Assembly: GCA_963383645.1 (NCBI GenBank)
Contig: OY726572.1
Span: 25,529,792 to 25,593,791, forward strand
DNA: 64,000 nt
Direction of reading: 5' to 3'
Origin: Muscardinus avellanarius
Lineage: Eukaryota > Chordata > Mammalia > Rodentia > Gliridae
Shown: positions 47,643 through 57,629 of the stretch, piece after piece
Layout of the letters: every line of letters starts with the position of its first letter
Numbering within the stretch: position 1 is the first letter of the stretch
The notes under the pieces: generated by a model
Databases searched by the model: none
What the model was told of the DNA's origin: nothing
Seen by the model: only the letters and a program-made list of their open reading frames with translations
Made by a program: the position numbers and the translations under genes

Positions 47643-48050
47643 TGAGGCGCGGTGTGTCCCCCAGCAGCATAGAGACACGCCGAGATCCATAATAAGTTAC
47701 CAGAGGCTTTATTCGTGGGGGATCAACCTCCAGCCCCCGCGTGGCCGCGGGGGCCGGTGGCGGTCGGGAGAATGCCTCCCTCCCTCTCCGGGTCCTCTCT
47801 GAACTCTGCTCCCCTTCTTCCGGGGCGGGAGGCCTGGTCCCCGGAATCGCAGGCTCCACCTCCTAGCTCTCGGCCCTGCCCCAACCTTACAGATATGTCT
47901 GTACAGGCACAGAGAACATAGGCCAGACACCTCAGAGTGTCATCTCATAGCTCCCCGAGGGCTTGGGGAACACTGGCTTGTAACAGTACATCCAGTGGGT
48001 TCATGCTCAAAGAGGAAATGAAGAGGCTCGCTCCCCACTCCTCCCTGACA
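47643..48050 (-). mobile_element. Compact CpG-rich LTR
   Basis: About 408 bp with TG...CA ends (tgaggcgcggtgtgtccccc ... ctcctccctgaca). On the minus strand a GC-rich U3-like part precedes ACGAATAAAGCCTCTGG, a signal very like the retroviral R region (AATAAAGCCTCT). The abundance of CpG in 47700-47880 contrasts with its AT-rich neighbours. Boundaries inferred; no clear duplication. Confidence 0.65.
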
Positions 48051-48104
48051 TTATGGTGTTGTAACTGTTACAGTCTGGGTGGGGGAACTGTTCCTGGGGA
48101 CCTC

Positions 48105-48991
48105 TGTTAGGCTCCTGGAAACTTCCCGTAGCCACGGGTTCTTGTTCTGAACCAGGATTGATATACACTAGTCTGAACTCTTACTGAAAACTTAAATGAG
48201 TTTACTATTCCAAAGATAAAAATATAGGAAAAAGTTTATAGCCCTGTACTATTCCCGTGATAGTATAAGGGGTGACCTGAAATAAAGTCCCCAACAATTC
48301 TGTTATGGTTGTAATTGTTATGACGCCATTAGAAAGAGAGAAGGAGCTTAGAGTAAAGCACAATCCCACAGAGTAACATAGTGGGATGACCTGAAATGAA
48401 GTCACCAGAGTTCAAAATACAGAACAGCTTTTAGAGAATATAAAGGCCCCCATCTTGCTCTACCACATAATCCTATGACCTAGGTGCAAGTCCATCCCTT
48501 AACTCTGAGAAGACCTCATTTTTTATACTTATATGGATCTCTGGCTTGGCAAAAGAACCCTTCCTGCCTTACTGTAGGTACAAGCCTCGGTTTCTTTGTT
48601 AAGACCAGAATGATTCACAATCATTCTGGGCCACGTGGTATCTGCTCCCCTTTCACAAAAGTCAGTACCCTCCTCCCATACTCTTGGGGAATTCTTAGCT
48701 CCTTGCTAGATATCATTTATTATGCAAACCCATTTTAAGAATGTGAAAGTCCTAGGTCCCAATTCCTCTATCCACTTGCTAATTACTTTTAGTGAGGGTA
48801 CTTTGTATTATAACAGCTACTTCAGTGACTGGCAGTAACCAGGCCCTAACTGCTTTTCTTTTTTTTACAGATCTGAACTCTACTTTTCTATATACGGATT
48901 TTTGATATATATATATTAATAACCCAAACTTTCTTTCGAATCTTTTTAGGTCATTTCCTAATGCTGGTACACCTGAGACTCCTCCCTGACA
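48105..48991 (-). mobile_element. Solo LTR, family 1 copy C, diverged
   Basis: It shares with copies A and B, in order, gggttcttgttct, gtctttgttaagacca-like, ggtatctgc, cttggggaattttag-like, tttattatg(c/t)aaac and cattcttaatgctgg-like blocks. It is longer because of an AT-rich insertion near 48890-48950. Boundaries approximate. Confidence 0.65.
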
Positions 48992-50046
48992 CTTCTCCCT
49001 GCCTCCCTCACTCCAAACCAGCTCCCATCCTGATCCTCCTTCTCTCTGTAGATGCTGCCCTTTCTTCCAGTCACCTAAACTCAGCTCTTCCTGATAATCT
49101 TCATTCCTCCCTCTTCCTCCTTCAAGAGACTATCTAGTATCAGCTATCACCAAATTGAAGCCATTAATCTAGGGTGCCAAGAACTGTGGTAGTTTCTTTC
49201 CCATGGAATCTCTCTTGCTTTTGGATGATTTCCCTTGCTATTCTCACACAACAGTGAAGTCTCAGGGCCTTATCCCCTCAAACCCAAGAACAAGGGGCCC
49301 CCATCTCCTTTGTGTTCTTATCATCTCTTCTCCAGGACTGCTAGAACCATTCACATACTGCTTATCAAAGCTCACAAACCTGCTCAGAGATGTCAGGGCC
49401 TAGTCAACAAGGCAAAGACATCTTCAAGGCCCCAGTGTTTATTATTTAAGGCCCTGTGTGGTCTGATCTCAGGTGCCTCTCTATTGCTGCTACCCTTGAA
49501 GGTTCCCCATTAAGTTAGTATGTTGAGTGGGCTCTGGCCACACCTCTGGGCAGCCTGTTGTAAAATCTTCTCTCCAAGTTTCCTAGAGCAGTGTTTCCAT
49601 CCCACTGATCCACACAGCTCCCCTACACTGTGTCTAGTCTATCACACAGCAGGCACCATATGGGTGGCAGGACTGATGTCTAATGTTTCTAGTCTCCTTC
49701 TGGGTACCTGCAAATGACCTGGGCTGATATAATACAAGTAGTATGCACATTTGGGGCCAGAAGCTTTAAAAGCCGGTGTGACTTTACCACACTTTCCCTC
49801 CCAGGAATAAAATATAAAGGTAGAGTCCCTTCAGCCTGAGTCCCTGATATATGGACATGGTAACATTGTGTGGGTGAGAAGCAAGGCTTTGTTTCCTAAG
49901 CCTCTGAGATTTGGAGGTTGTTATCGCTGCAAAATCTCCTGACTATTAGAAAATGGAAACCAAGAGACCATGTAGTATCAGCCCCTATTTTACTGATGAG
50001 GAGAATGAGGCTTAGGGGAGGTGAAATGATATGAGGGTAACATTGT
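48992..50046. other. Intergenic region, possible L2 relic
   Basis: About 49406-49600 has aaggccctgtgtggtctgat and ctctggccacacctctgg, resembling an L2 LINE 3' region. The rest is unassigned. Confidence 0.35.
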
Positions 50047-50349
50047 TGATGAGATGGAATAGAAGAAATAAAATTTTAGGTAGAAAGGAGATGCATTGGG
50101 AAGGAAACAAATATATAGTTTTAAAATCTGAAATCTTCAGTTAACAGAGCTTGGTTATTCTTTAAAAAAAAAAATAAATCCAGGCCCATGCTTTTAAATC
50201 ATAATGAGCTGGAACAGGAAATTCCTGAGTCGACTGAAACATGAGAGAGGTTCATCTTTTGTCTGCCTCCAGAAAGATCTCCCCCAAAAAGTTCACACTT
50301 TTTGTTAAAGAGACCCATACCGGCTTCATGTCTCTGCTCCCTGGGATTC

Positions 50350-50620
50350 ATTCTTTCTTTCTTCTTTCTTTCTTTCTTTCTTGCTTGCTTGCTTGCTTTC
50401 ATCTTTCTTTCTTTTTTGTAGTACTGGGGAACCCAGGGGCATTCTACCTTCAAGTGACACCCCAGCGTATTTTTTATTTTTTTATTTTTGAAACAGGGTC
50501 TCACTGAGTTGCAAAGGGCCTCACTAAGGGACCACTAAGCTGAGGCTGTCCTCTAAAAGGGAGCCTCCTGTCTCAGCCTTCCAAATGCTGGGGTTACAAG
50601 CATGAGCCACCATGCCTGGC
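50350..50620 (-). mobile_element. Dimeric SINE inside family 2 LTR
   Basis: Minus-strand copy with a long TTTC/TTGC tail at 50351-50418. The body runs gtagtactggggaacccagg to gagccaccatgcctgg. Its target duplication is CTCC(C)TGGGATTC at 50337-50349 and 50620-50631. Confidence 0.9.
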
Positions 50621-50780
50621 TCCTGGGATTCTTACCTAAAAGGAATTCCCACCTATTATGAACCAGAAACCTTCAAAGAAAAGAGACCACCATCCCATAT
50701 GCTCCTGGCCACCCTTTCTCTAGAGGGCTCTGACACTGTAAGAAGTATAGCTGTAAGCCAGGCGTAGTGGTGTACACTTG

Positions 50781-51784
50781 TGACTGAAACGGGGGTTTCT
50801 TCTGAGCCCCCAAGATGAAACGGGGGTTTCCTGAGAAAAAACCTGGAGTTTCATCATAGATGAAACAGAATTTCTTGAAAAGAAACTCGGAGTTTCCTTA
50901 CCGGGTTCTTGTCTACGGTGAGTGAAGAATGACACCCTCAGACAGCAGGAAGGGGAGTAAATGGTTTATTGGAAGCAGCAGGGAGTAAGGAAAGATGGCT
51001 GAACACCCCCAAAGGGGCTGTCGGAACTCTGGAGTCCAGCAGTTGTCTTCAAGGACAATATTTGGGAGTAGCCCAAGCCTAATGCCTTCAATTACAGGCT
51101 GCTTTCTTCCAGAGTCCACACGATCTGCCAGAAAGAAATAGGGAAAGTGGCAGAATACCTCTCGGGCTATCCGGTCTCTAGTGTCCAGCCGCTGCCTTCA
51201 GGACATTACTTGGGAGTAACCCAAGCCTTCAATTACAGGCGGCTTTCTTCCAGAGTCCACGCGATCTGCCAGAAAAAAGGAGCAGGTCACCCCTAGAGGC
51301 CCTGGTCAGCTTTGATGTCCTGCAGAGGCCTTCAGGTCACTACCCAAGAGCAGCCAGAGCCATGTGCCCTCAATTGCACTCTGCCTTCTCTCAGGGTTAA
51401 CACGACCTGTGAGAGAGAGAAAAGCTCTCCAAAAGGGGAGGGGGTCCCCGAGAGGGAAAAAAAACCCATTTGGTGGCCGGCTAGGGCCTTTGCCCCAGTG
51501 TCTGCATGTCCTCTTTTGGTTATGATGAGTTTGGGATTTCAGGAATTCTGGGAAGCAGCTCTCAGAATTTGCATAGGGTATTTGCAAGTCCTTTGAAGAA
51601 TCTCCTTTCAGAAGTGTCAGACTTGCTCTGGTGATGGCTCCTGGGTTTGTTGATTAGTAACCAAATGGTTTTGTGAAGCCTTGATCCTTCTTATCTCTGA
51701 ATCTTGGCCCCTCGCCCCTCAGGAAATTAGCTTTTTTCTACCGAGGCTTCTTCCCTATCTGCCCATTTCCTTTCTGTCTCCTCA
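50781..51784 (-). mobile_element. Solo LTR, family 3, about 1 kb with U3 tandem repeats
   Basis: TG...CA element inserted in a SINE. On the minus strand CCAATAAACCATTTACTCC near 50960 is the polyadenylation signal. The U5 end reads GGAAACCCCCGTTTCA, then TCTTGGGGGCTC, which resembles a gammaretroviral LTR end followed by a proline-tRNA-type primer site. Three imperfect direct repeats fill its U3 (51032-51180, 51181-51313, 51314-51440). No internal genes. Confidence 0.75.
51032..51440 (-). repeat. Three imperfect ~130-150 bp direct repeats in LTR U3
   Basis: Each unit has a gtcc...cttcaggac-like start, a gggagtaacccaagcc-like middle, a cttcaattacaggc block, and agagtccacgcgatctgcc-like then (a/g)agaaa endings. 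The first two are close and the third is diverged. Such U3 repeats usually act as enhancers. Confidence 0.75.
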
Positions 51785-51955
51785 TAATCTCAGTACTTGG
51801 GAAGCTGGGACAGGAGACTTCAGGTTCGAGGCCAGCCTCAGCTACTTAGTGAGTCACTCCACAACTTAGTGAGACCCTGTTTCAAAATAAATTTGGCTAG
51901 CAGTATAACTTGGAGGTAGAATGCCCATAGGTTCAATCCCTAGCACCATACACAC

Positions 51956-52060
51956 AGAAGAAGAAGAAGGAGAAGGAGAAGGAGAAGAAGGAGGAGGAGG
52001 AGGAGCAGGAGGAGGAGGAGGAGGAGGAGGAGGAGGAGGAGGAGGAGGAGGTGGTGGAGG
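51956..52060 (+). repeat. GAA then GGA trinucleotide tract
   Basis: About 100 bases, almost all purine, moving from AGA and GAA units to a long GGA run. It forms the tail of the split SINE. Confidence 0.92.
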
Positions 52061-52675
52061 AGGAGTATAGCTCTGAAGATCTTTTTGTCATCCTAGGACC
52101 ATTTTGGCCACTTTTGAGCCATTTGGGGGCAGCTCTGGGGCAGCTTTTGCAGCTCTTGGTCTCTCTTCCTGAACCAATCTCATGGTTTTGAGATGGCCAG
52201 CGTTTCCCCTGAATGTGTATCTTTACTTTACTTGAATTAAAATCTCTGTCTTTATCTCTGACGGGCGCTTGTTGAAATTCTCTTCACCGTGAAAGCCAAG
52301 AGCCCACCAGCTATCGTGTTGCTCATAACAGTTGTCATGCCAAGTTCTCCCACTGTGTTTAATACTTCTTCATGACCCCATCCTGTGGGATCCTGGAGCC
52401 AAGGGCCTAATGCCAACATAGCTGGATCCTGGAGAAGTCACCCCTGCTCCCAGGCCTCAGGTTCCCATTTCTAAAATGAGATTGTGAGACAGAAATCCCT
52501 TCTTGGCTGGGTCTTTCTACATGCCACGCATCTCTTTCTCAGTGTTGTGCTGTCTCCCACAGTGCAGGACTTGTGGTGTGATGGGATCGGTGAGCAGTCT
52601 CATGGGCAGCTCCCCTTTCCATGGGAGTGGCCAATGCTGCCCTTATCCAGACCAAATGCATTGGCCACTGTTATT

Positions 52676-52880
52676 TTCTTTTTTTCTTTTGCTACTGGGG
52701 ATTGTGCCCAGGGGAAGTATATCTCTGAGTTATACCCTCAGCCTTTTTATTATTGTTTTGAAACAGGGTCTCACTACGTTACTAGGACCTGGCTAAGTCG
52801 CTGAGGCTGGCCTCAAATCTATAATCCTGCTTGTCTCAGCCTCCTAAGTACTGGGATTACTGGCCTGTGCCACCTGGCTA
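52676..52880 (-). mobile_element. Dimeric SINE, minus strand
   Basis: It shows gctactggggattgtgccca, gttttgaaacagggtctcac and cagcctcctaagtactggga. The flanks TGGCCACTGTT and TGGCTACTCTT are a likely diverged target duplication. Confidence 0.85.
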
Positions 52881-53457
52881 CTCTTGAGTCAACTCTCACG
52901 CCTCCCCAAGTTCCACTTCTGTTGCCCATAGGCATCTGAGTTTATGTTTGATACTTATCCATCTAGGTCCTGGCTTTAACCGCTAATCATTCAATTAACA
53001 CTCAAAGTCCTTCCCTGATTACACAAATGCCTTGCGTTTGGTCATGAGGTATATCCTTACAATTAGGGATATGGGCTTGGTTTTTGTATCATGCCCCAAT
53101 TTTTGAGTATTCCAGAGACAGCCAGACTTTTAATTTGTTACTAAGTTTCTCTTTCCAGAAAACATTCTAATTCTTTTTTTCTTCTCTCTTTGGGTCTCTT
53201 TTTCTTAGGCTGTTTCTGCGTGAATAGAACCAATTTTTTAGAAGTTAAGAAATTTATCAAGGTTTAAAATGTGGCAGACCATCTCTCAATCCTGGACATA
53301 GTGCTGAGAGTTGAGGCTGCCCCTTTAGCCACTGGCTAAAATTCAGTTTCTTTTAGGGGACAGTCAGCCCCACAGTAGAAAGGATCTCGAGTTGGTGCCC
53401 ACTTCTTTACACTGGTGACAGAGAGAACAGGGGTATGAGACTTTCAGAGATGGGAGT

Positions 53458-53640
53458 TCTTGTGAATTGAATGCTCAGTCCCCACAAAATTGAAATGTCA
53501 GAATCCTACCCCCCTAAATGTTATGGTATTAGAAAATGGATCTCTGGGAGTTAGGAAAGTGGAGAGCTCATGAATGGGATGAGCATCCTGGTTAAAGAGG
53601 TCCCAGAGAACTCATTAGACTCTGTGCCTGCCTTGTGGGG
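53458..53640 (+). mobile_element. MaLR-like LTR fragment
   Basis: The strings atgtcagaatcctacccccc, gagctcatgaatgggatgag and ggttaaagaggtcccagaga resemble MLT1-type LTRs. Truncated. Confidence 0.5.
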
Positions 53641-53755
53641 GCCAGCTTCTTAATTGTACAGATGAGGAAACTGAAGCCCTAAGATAAGTAAATTTAATGA
53701 TGATCCAGGTTCAGAGCCAAGATGAAAGCCCAGGTGTTCTGAAATAGTCTTGTAG
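53641..53755 (-). repeat. MIR relic
   Basis: The string gtacagatgaggaaactgaa followed by ggttcagagccaagatgaaa is antisense MIR. Confidence 0.55.
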
Positions 53756-53890
53756 TTGTACCATAAGAACTAATGAACAAAAACACTCAGCAAATAAGGT
53801 ATTGCTTTACACAAATCCCAGACCAGAGCAAAGGTATGTTTATGAGCAGGGTCATAAGAAGATATTACATGACTTGCAAATTCAAGCTGG

Positions 53891-53892
<2 letters not shown>

Positions 53893-53929
<37 letters not shown>

Positions 53930-53940
53930 ACACGCGCGCG
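53893..53940 (+). repeat. TG repeat passing into CGCG run
   Basis: TG units at 53895-53928 continue as CACACGCGCGCG, alternating purine and pyrimidine throughout. Confidence 0.95.
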
Positions 53941-54075
53941 ACTGGAGCCTGAGCCCAGGGACATTCTTTATTTTGAAACAAGACCTCGCTAAGTTACCAC
54001 ACTGGTCTCAAACCTGTGACCGTCCTGTCTCAAGTTCTCAAGTACTAGGATTCTAGGTGTGTATCACCATGCCTG
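53941..54075 (-). mobile_element. Partial SINE, minus strand
   Basis: It shows gagcccagggacattcttta, gaaacaagacctcgctaagt and caagtactaggattctaggt. The linker and part of the right half are deleted. Confidence 0.75.
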
Positions 54076-56384
54076 ATAGAGGAAATTTTGCTTTTCTTAT
54101 GCTTTTATGGGTGTAATTTAACTACATAATAATAATATTCCAAGTGGTATGAACATACATACCTCCCTTTCATATATCCACCTATCCTCCTCATATAGAT
54201 TAGCAAGAGTCTTATTCCTTTCTCCGTAAGGTAGTTATTTGTGCCAAGAAGATCCAACACAAGTAGCTTCCCTCCTAAACATATAAAAGTTCTTTCCAGA
54301 AGAAAGGACTCCTGGAAGGTTCCCAATCACTCAACTGGTAATATCTACACTAGTCCCTGGACCCATTATCTTTGTTTCTGATTTGCGGCAAGGTGTTAAA
54401 CAAAATACTTGCTGCTGAAAGAGAGCCTGAGCTCTAGGATCAAATTTGCCTAAGTTCCAACCTCTCTGCCTCTGCACTCTCCCTGAAAATTGGAGATACT
54501 AACGATGTTGATGACATTGTCCATTGGTGGTGGCTGAAAGGATACAATGGCCTGGCCCATGCTAATTCTAGGCATATAGTCAGGCATCAGTGAACTTTGG
54601 CTTCACTTCTCCTGACTGTTTTAGAAAAAGGGATCGCCAGGGCCTTATCGAACATTAAAGTGCTGCTAGCTTGAGTGGTCTCAGCTTCTTAATGGATGCC
54701 TTGGGAGCAACTTTCTTTTTTTCTCTTTTTATTGGTGCATTGTAGTCATACATCTTAATGAGTACAAGATGGTAGAGGTGGGAGCAACTTTCTAAGCCCA
54801 ACCATGACTTGCATGGAGCATCAGCTTCCTATGGGTCCCTTAGTGCTCTTCACGGTAACGCTGCTCCCTGGGGTTAGAAAGAAACCAAGCTGGCATGTCA
54901 AAGCTCTCTGTCTCCCCTCCCATCTGGGGCCAGGAACAGAGGCAGAAAAACCCTGGAAGCAACAGTTTGAGAGCAGAGCCCCTCGGCTGGGGGATAAATT
55001 TAGTGTGTGGCTTGGATACAGGAGAACCTTTCTCTCCCTGTGATATTTTTAATTTGAACATCAAGTAAAAATAGAATTTCCTGTTGATCTGATGAGAAAT
55101 TCCTGTTTTTCCATGGAGCAGGGCAATCTCTATTGGGGGGCATGGACAGTGGGGGTTACCAACTATTTCCGAGATGAAGAGGAGGGGAGTGGTGGGCCTT
55201 GGCTTGCATTTATTTATTTTTAAAGTGCAAAAGACAGCTCATACACAGGGTGTGATGAATAATTTCCTACATGCACCGAAGACCTTGGCTGGCTTTAGAA
55301 AAGCTCTCTCTGCTGGTTCCCTGGAGCCTGGGTATTTTTAGTTGCTGCTTGCATTTTGAATCAAACTTCTCAGGCCTGAGTCTAAACCATGTTGTTTGGT
55401 ATAGAAGGGCTGCATTTTGCAGGGACAGGCAGGTGCCAGGCCTCAAACTTCACCTCAAATCCCCAGGCACTCCAACTCGCCCTGTGCCCCTAGTGTAGTC
55501 CTTCAGCTTAGTAGAGCCTTAGGCTTAGCAGTATTAAGCTTGTGCGTGCTTCTGCAGAATGGGCTCCAAGATCACAACTTGCATGGGCCATTTGAGGCTT
55601 TGGAGAATTCCTAGTTTCATGTACCCTTTTCTCTGTTAGCAGCTACCTGGTTTCAGCTTGGAGAATCACTTGATCCGCCAGTATGCAGCATGGCAGAATT
55701 GTTATTCCAGAATTCTCAGTCTCCATTAAACCCTGTCTTGGGGTTTTGGAATGATGCAAAGACCTAAAAAGGATGGCCACTTATTCATTCCAGTAGTCAG
55801 CCCTGCTCTGGACCCCAGACTTTGGTCCCTGCTCTTTTGAGCTTGACTATTCACTCCCCCTTTGATTTTGTTGCCTTCTGGTGATCTCCATTTTATAACA
55901 CATGCAAACAATACAACTGACTCAAAAGTGATTAGCACGAAAGTCTGCAGGTGTAGAAGAGTCGCCTCCCATGTCTTCTATCAGGAATAATCACAGCACA
56001 AATGTGAGATTTATGGACTCTTTGAGAAGTGCTCCTATGCAGGGCAGTTCAATGAAGAAGACGAGCAATGACCACGGCACCTTTAGAGGAACGAGGAGGC
56101 TGAGGTTCAGGCCTGCTCAGCGATCATGCCTGGCAGTGACCAGGCCATCACTTGAACACTGGTCCATCTTCTGACCCCCACTCAGGAGGCCACCGGGAGA
56201 AACCACACTGGCTTGGAATGTCCCTAGGCTGAGGCTTATCCAGTCTCTAGCTTCTGCTGCCAATGGATGCCCATGGCTCACCAGAAACAAAACATGGGAC
56301 CTTGACCTCTTAAATGTATTTCAGAAAGTCTGGCTTGCCACAGCATCCAAGCAGAGGACACCCAAAGACACTTACATCCATCTT
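54076..56384. other. Intergenic region, nearly repeat-free
   Basis: The only recent insertion seen is the 63-bp L1 tail at 54717-54779. ORFs of 60-80 residues here have no recognised domain. Confidence 0.5.
54717..54779 (-). mobile_element. Minimal L1 3' insertion, about 63 bp
   Basis: On the minus strand it reads atgtatgactacaatgcacc then aataaaaagagaaa, the extreme 3' end of the L1 family seen at 40287 and 59461. It is flanked by a perfect 14-bp duplication GGGAGCAACTTTCT at 54703-54716 and 54780-54793. Confidence 0.9.
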
Positions 56385-56546
56385 TAATATGTCACCAGTG
56401 CTGTGCACATATGTTCATACCAACTGTTTACAATAGCCAAAAGGTAGACATAGCCCAAATGTCTATCAACAGATGAATTAATGAGTGTGGTATATCCCAA
56501 CAATGGAGTCGTATTCAGTCATGAAAAGCAATTTTAAAAAATGCTA

Positions 56547-56662
56547 GCCAGGCGTGGTGGCTCATGCTTGTAATCCCTGCACTTGGGAGGCTGAGACAGG
56601 AGGATCACACAGGTTCGAAGCCAGCCTCGGCTACTTAGTGAGACCCTGTTTCCAAATAAAAT
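56547..56662 (+). mobile_element. 3'-truncated SINE fused to an L1 5' end
   Basis: The left half is complete (gccaggcgtggtggctcatg to gaccctgtttccaaataaaa). It stops before the tRNA-like half and continues directly into the L1 5' UTR. The missing half is not found on the far side of the L1. Confidence 0.85.
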
Positions 56663-56934
56663 AGGACTTCTGGGAAGATGGCGACGGAGCAAAATGGGGC
56701 TTACGAGCCCCACTAACAACCAATCTCTATTACCACAAAATCAGCACCTTTCATAGCCAGAAAACACCATCAGCAGAGAAACAAAAAATGTAATTTTAAG
56801 GGACAGAGAAAAAGAGGGCTGGAAAAACGAGACACCAGAAACCAGACCGCAGTGCTGCAGCCGGAGCCGCGGCGTGAAGCGGCGGGCGCCATTTTGCCTT
56901 GCAGCTCCAGGCTCCAGAGAGGAAGGGAACTCAT

Positions 56935-57315
56935 AACAGAGTTCAGAAACCAGAGAGGAGATATGCCGGCCTCACGCCCGAGAACGTGGCAGCAGCGCCT
57001 TACTGCTGGCGGCAGCGGCGAGTTCACCGGACGGCACCAGACCAACACACTCAACAGCCTACCAAGCTCCAGAGAGGAACAGCGGACAGCGAGCCGAGGT
57101 GAGCCGCTGCGGAACAGCCGGGCGGGATCCGGCAGATCTCTCGGCACAGGGAGCATCTAAAGCTCCCAGGGGCTGGGCTCAGCTCACCCTGCAGGGACCC
57201 AGAGTGGAGTTCAAAAACAGAAAAGAAATACGCCAGCCTCACGGCCAAGGGCATAGCAGCGGCGCCATATTGCTACCAGCGGCGGCAGCAGCAGCGAATT
57301 CACCGAGTCCACGAC
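56935..57315 (+). repeat. Two tandem monomers in the L1 5' UTR
   Basis: The unit starting ggagttcaaaaacagaaaag near 57201 repeats, at about 265 bases, the unit starting agagttcagaaaccagagag near 56939. Both continue through a tacgccagcctcacgg-like block, a ggcagcagcgcc-like block and gcgaattcaccga-like ends. The tandem monomer layout recalls rodent L1 promoters. Confidence 0.7.
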
Positions 57316-57629
57316 AGCTCCATCTGCGCACTCAACAATGAGTCAAATTGCGGCCCCTAGAGGAGAAATCTCAGTACTGTACTCCCAGGGACTTGACCCA
57401 GTGGGGGAGTGGTGGTGGCAGAGAAATTACACCATAGGAGAACGCCCAACCTGGCACCCCCCATGGTCTAAAGCAGCCTCGATTGACTCCCTGGGTCTGA
57501 GACTCTGCGATACAACCCAGTAAAGGAGTAGTGGGAACTGGGATACCATAGACTCGAGATCCAGAGCACCTTAAGTGAAGTTGTAGTGACCCAGGGAAGA
57601 ACCCAGAGAAGGCACAAACTTCCGAAATC

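Larger units (their letters stand above)
50757..51955 (+). mobile_element. Dimeric SINE split by a 1-kb LTR
   Basis: Left part 50757-50780 (gccaggcgtagtggtgtaca) and right part 51785-51950 (taatctcagtacttgggaag to ggttcaatccctagcacc) form one SINE. Target duplication AGTATAGCT is at 50744-50752 and 52064-52072. Confidence 0.9.
50047..52330 (+). mobile_element. Solo LTR, family 2 copy 3, opposite strand, interrupted
   Basis: The pieces 50047-50349, 50621-50756 and 52061-52330 together follow family 2 in reverse of copies 1 and 2. They start tgatgagatgg and end with gaattaaaatctctgtcttt, tctctgacgggcgcttgttg and gctcataaca. Two SINEs and, inside one of them, another LTR interrupt it. Confidence 0.82.

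Noticed and set aside
51032..51440. Spaced direct repeats resembling a CRISPR-like array
   Set aside because: Three diverged long units inside a retroviral LTR in a mammalian genome; no short identical repeats with unique spacers.
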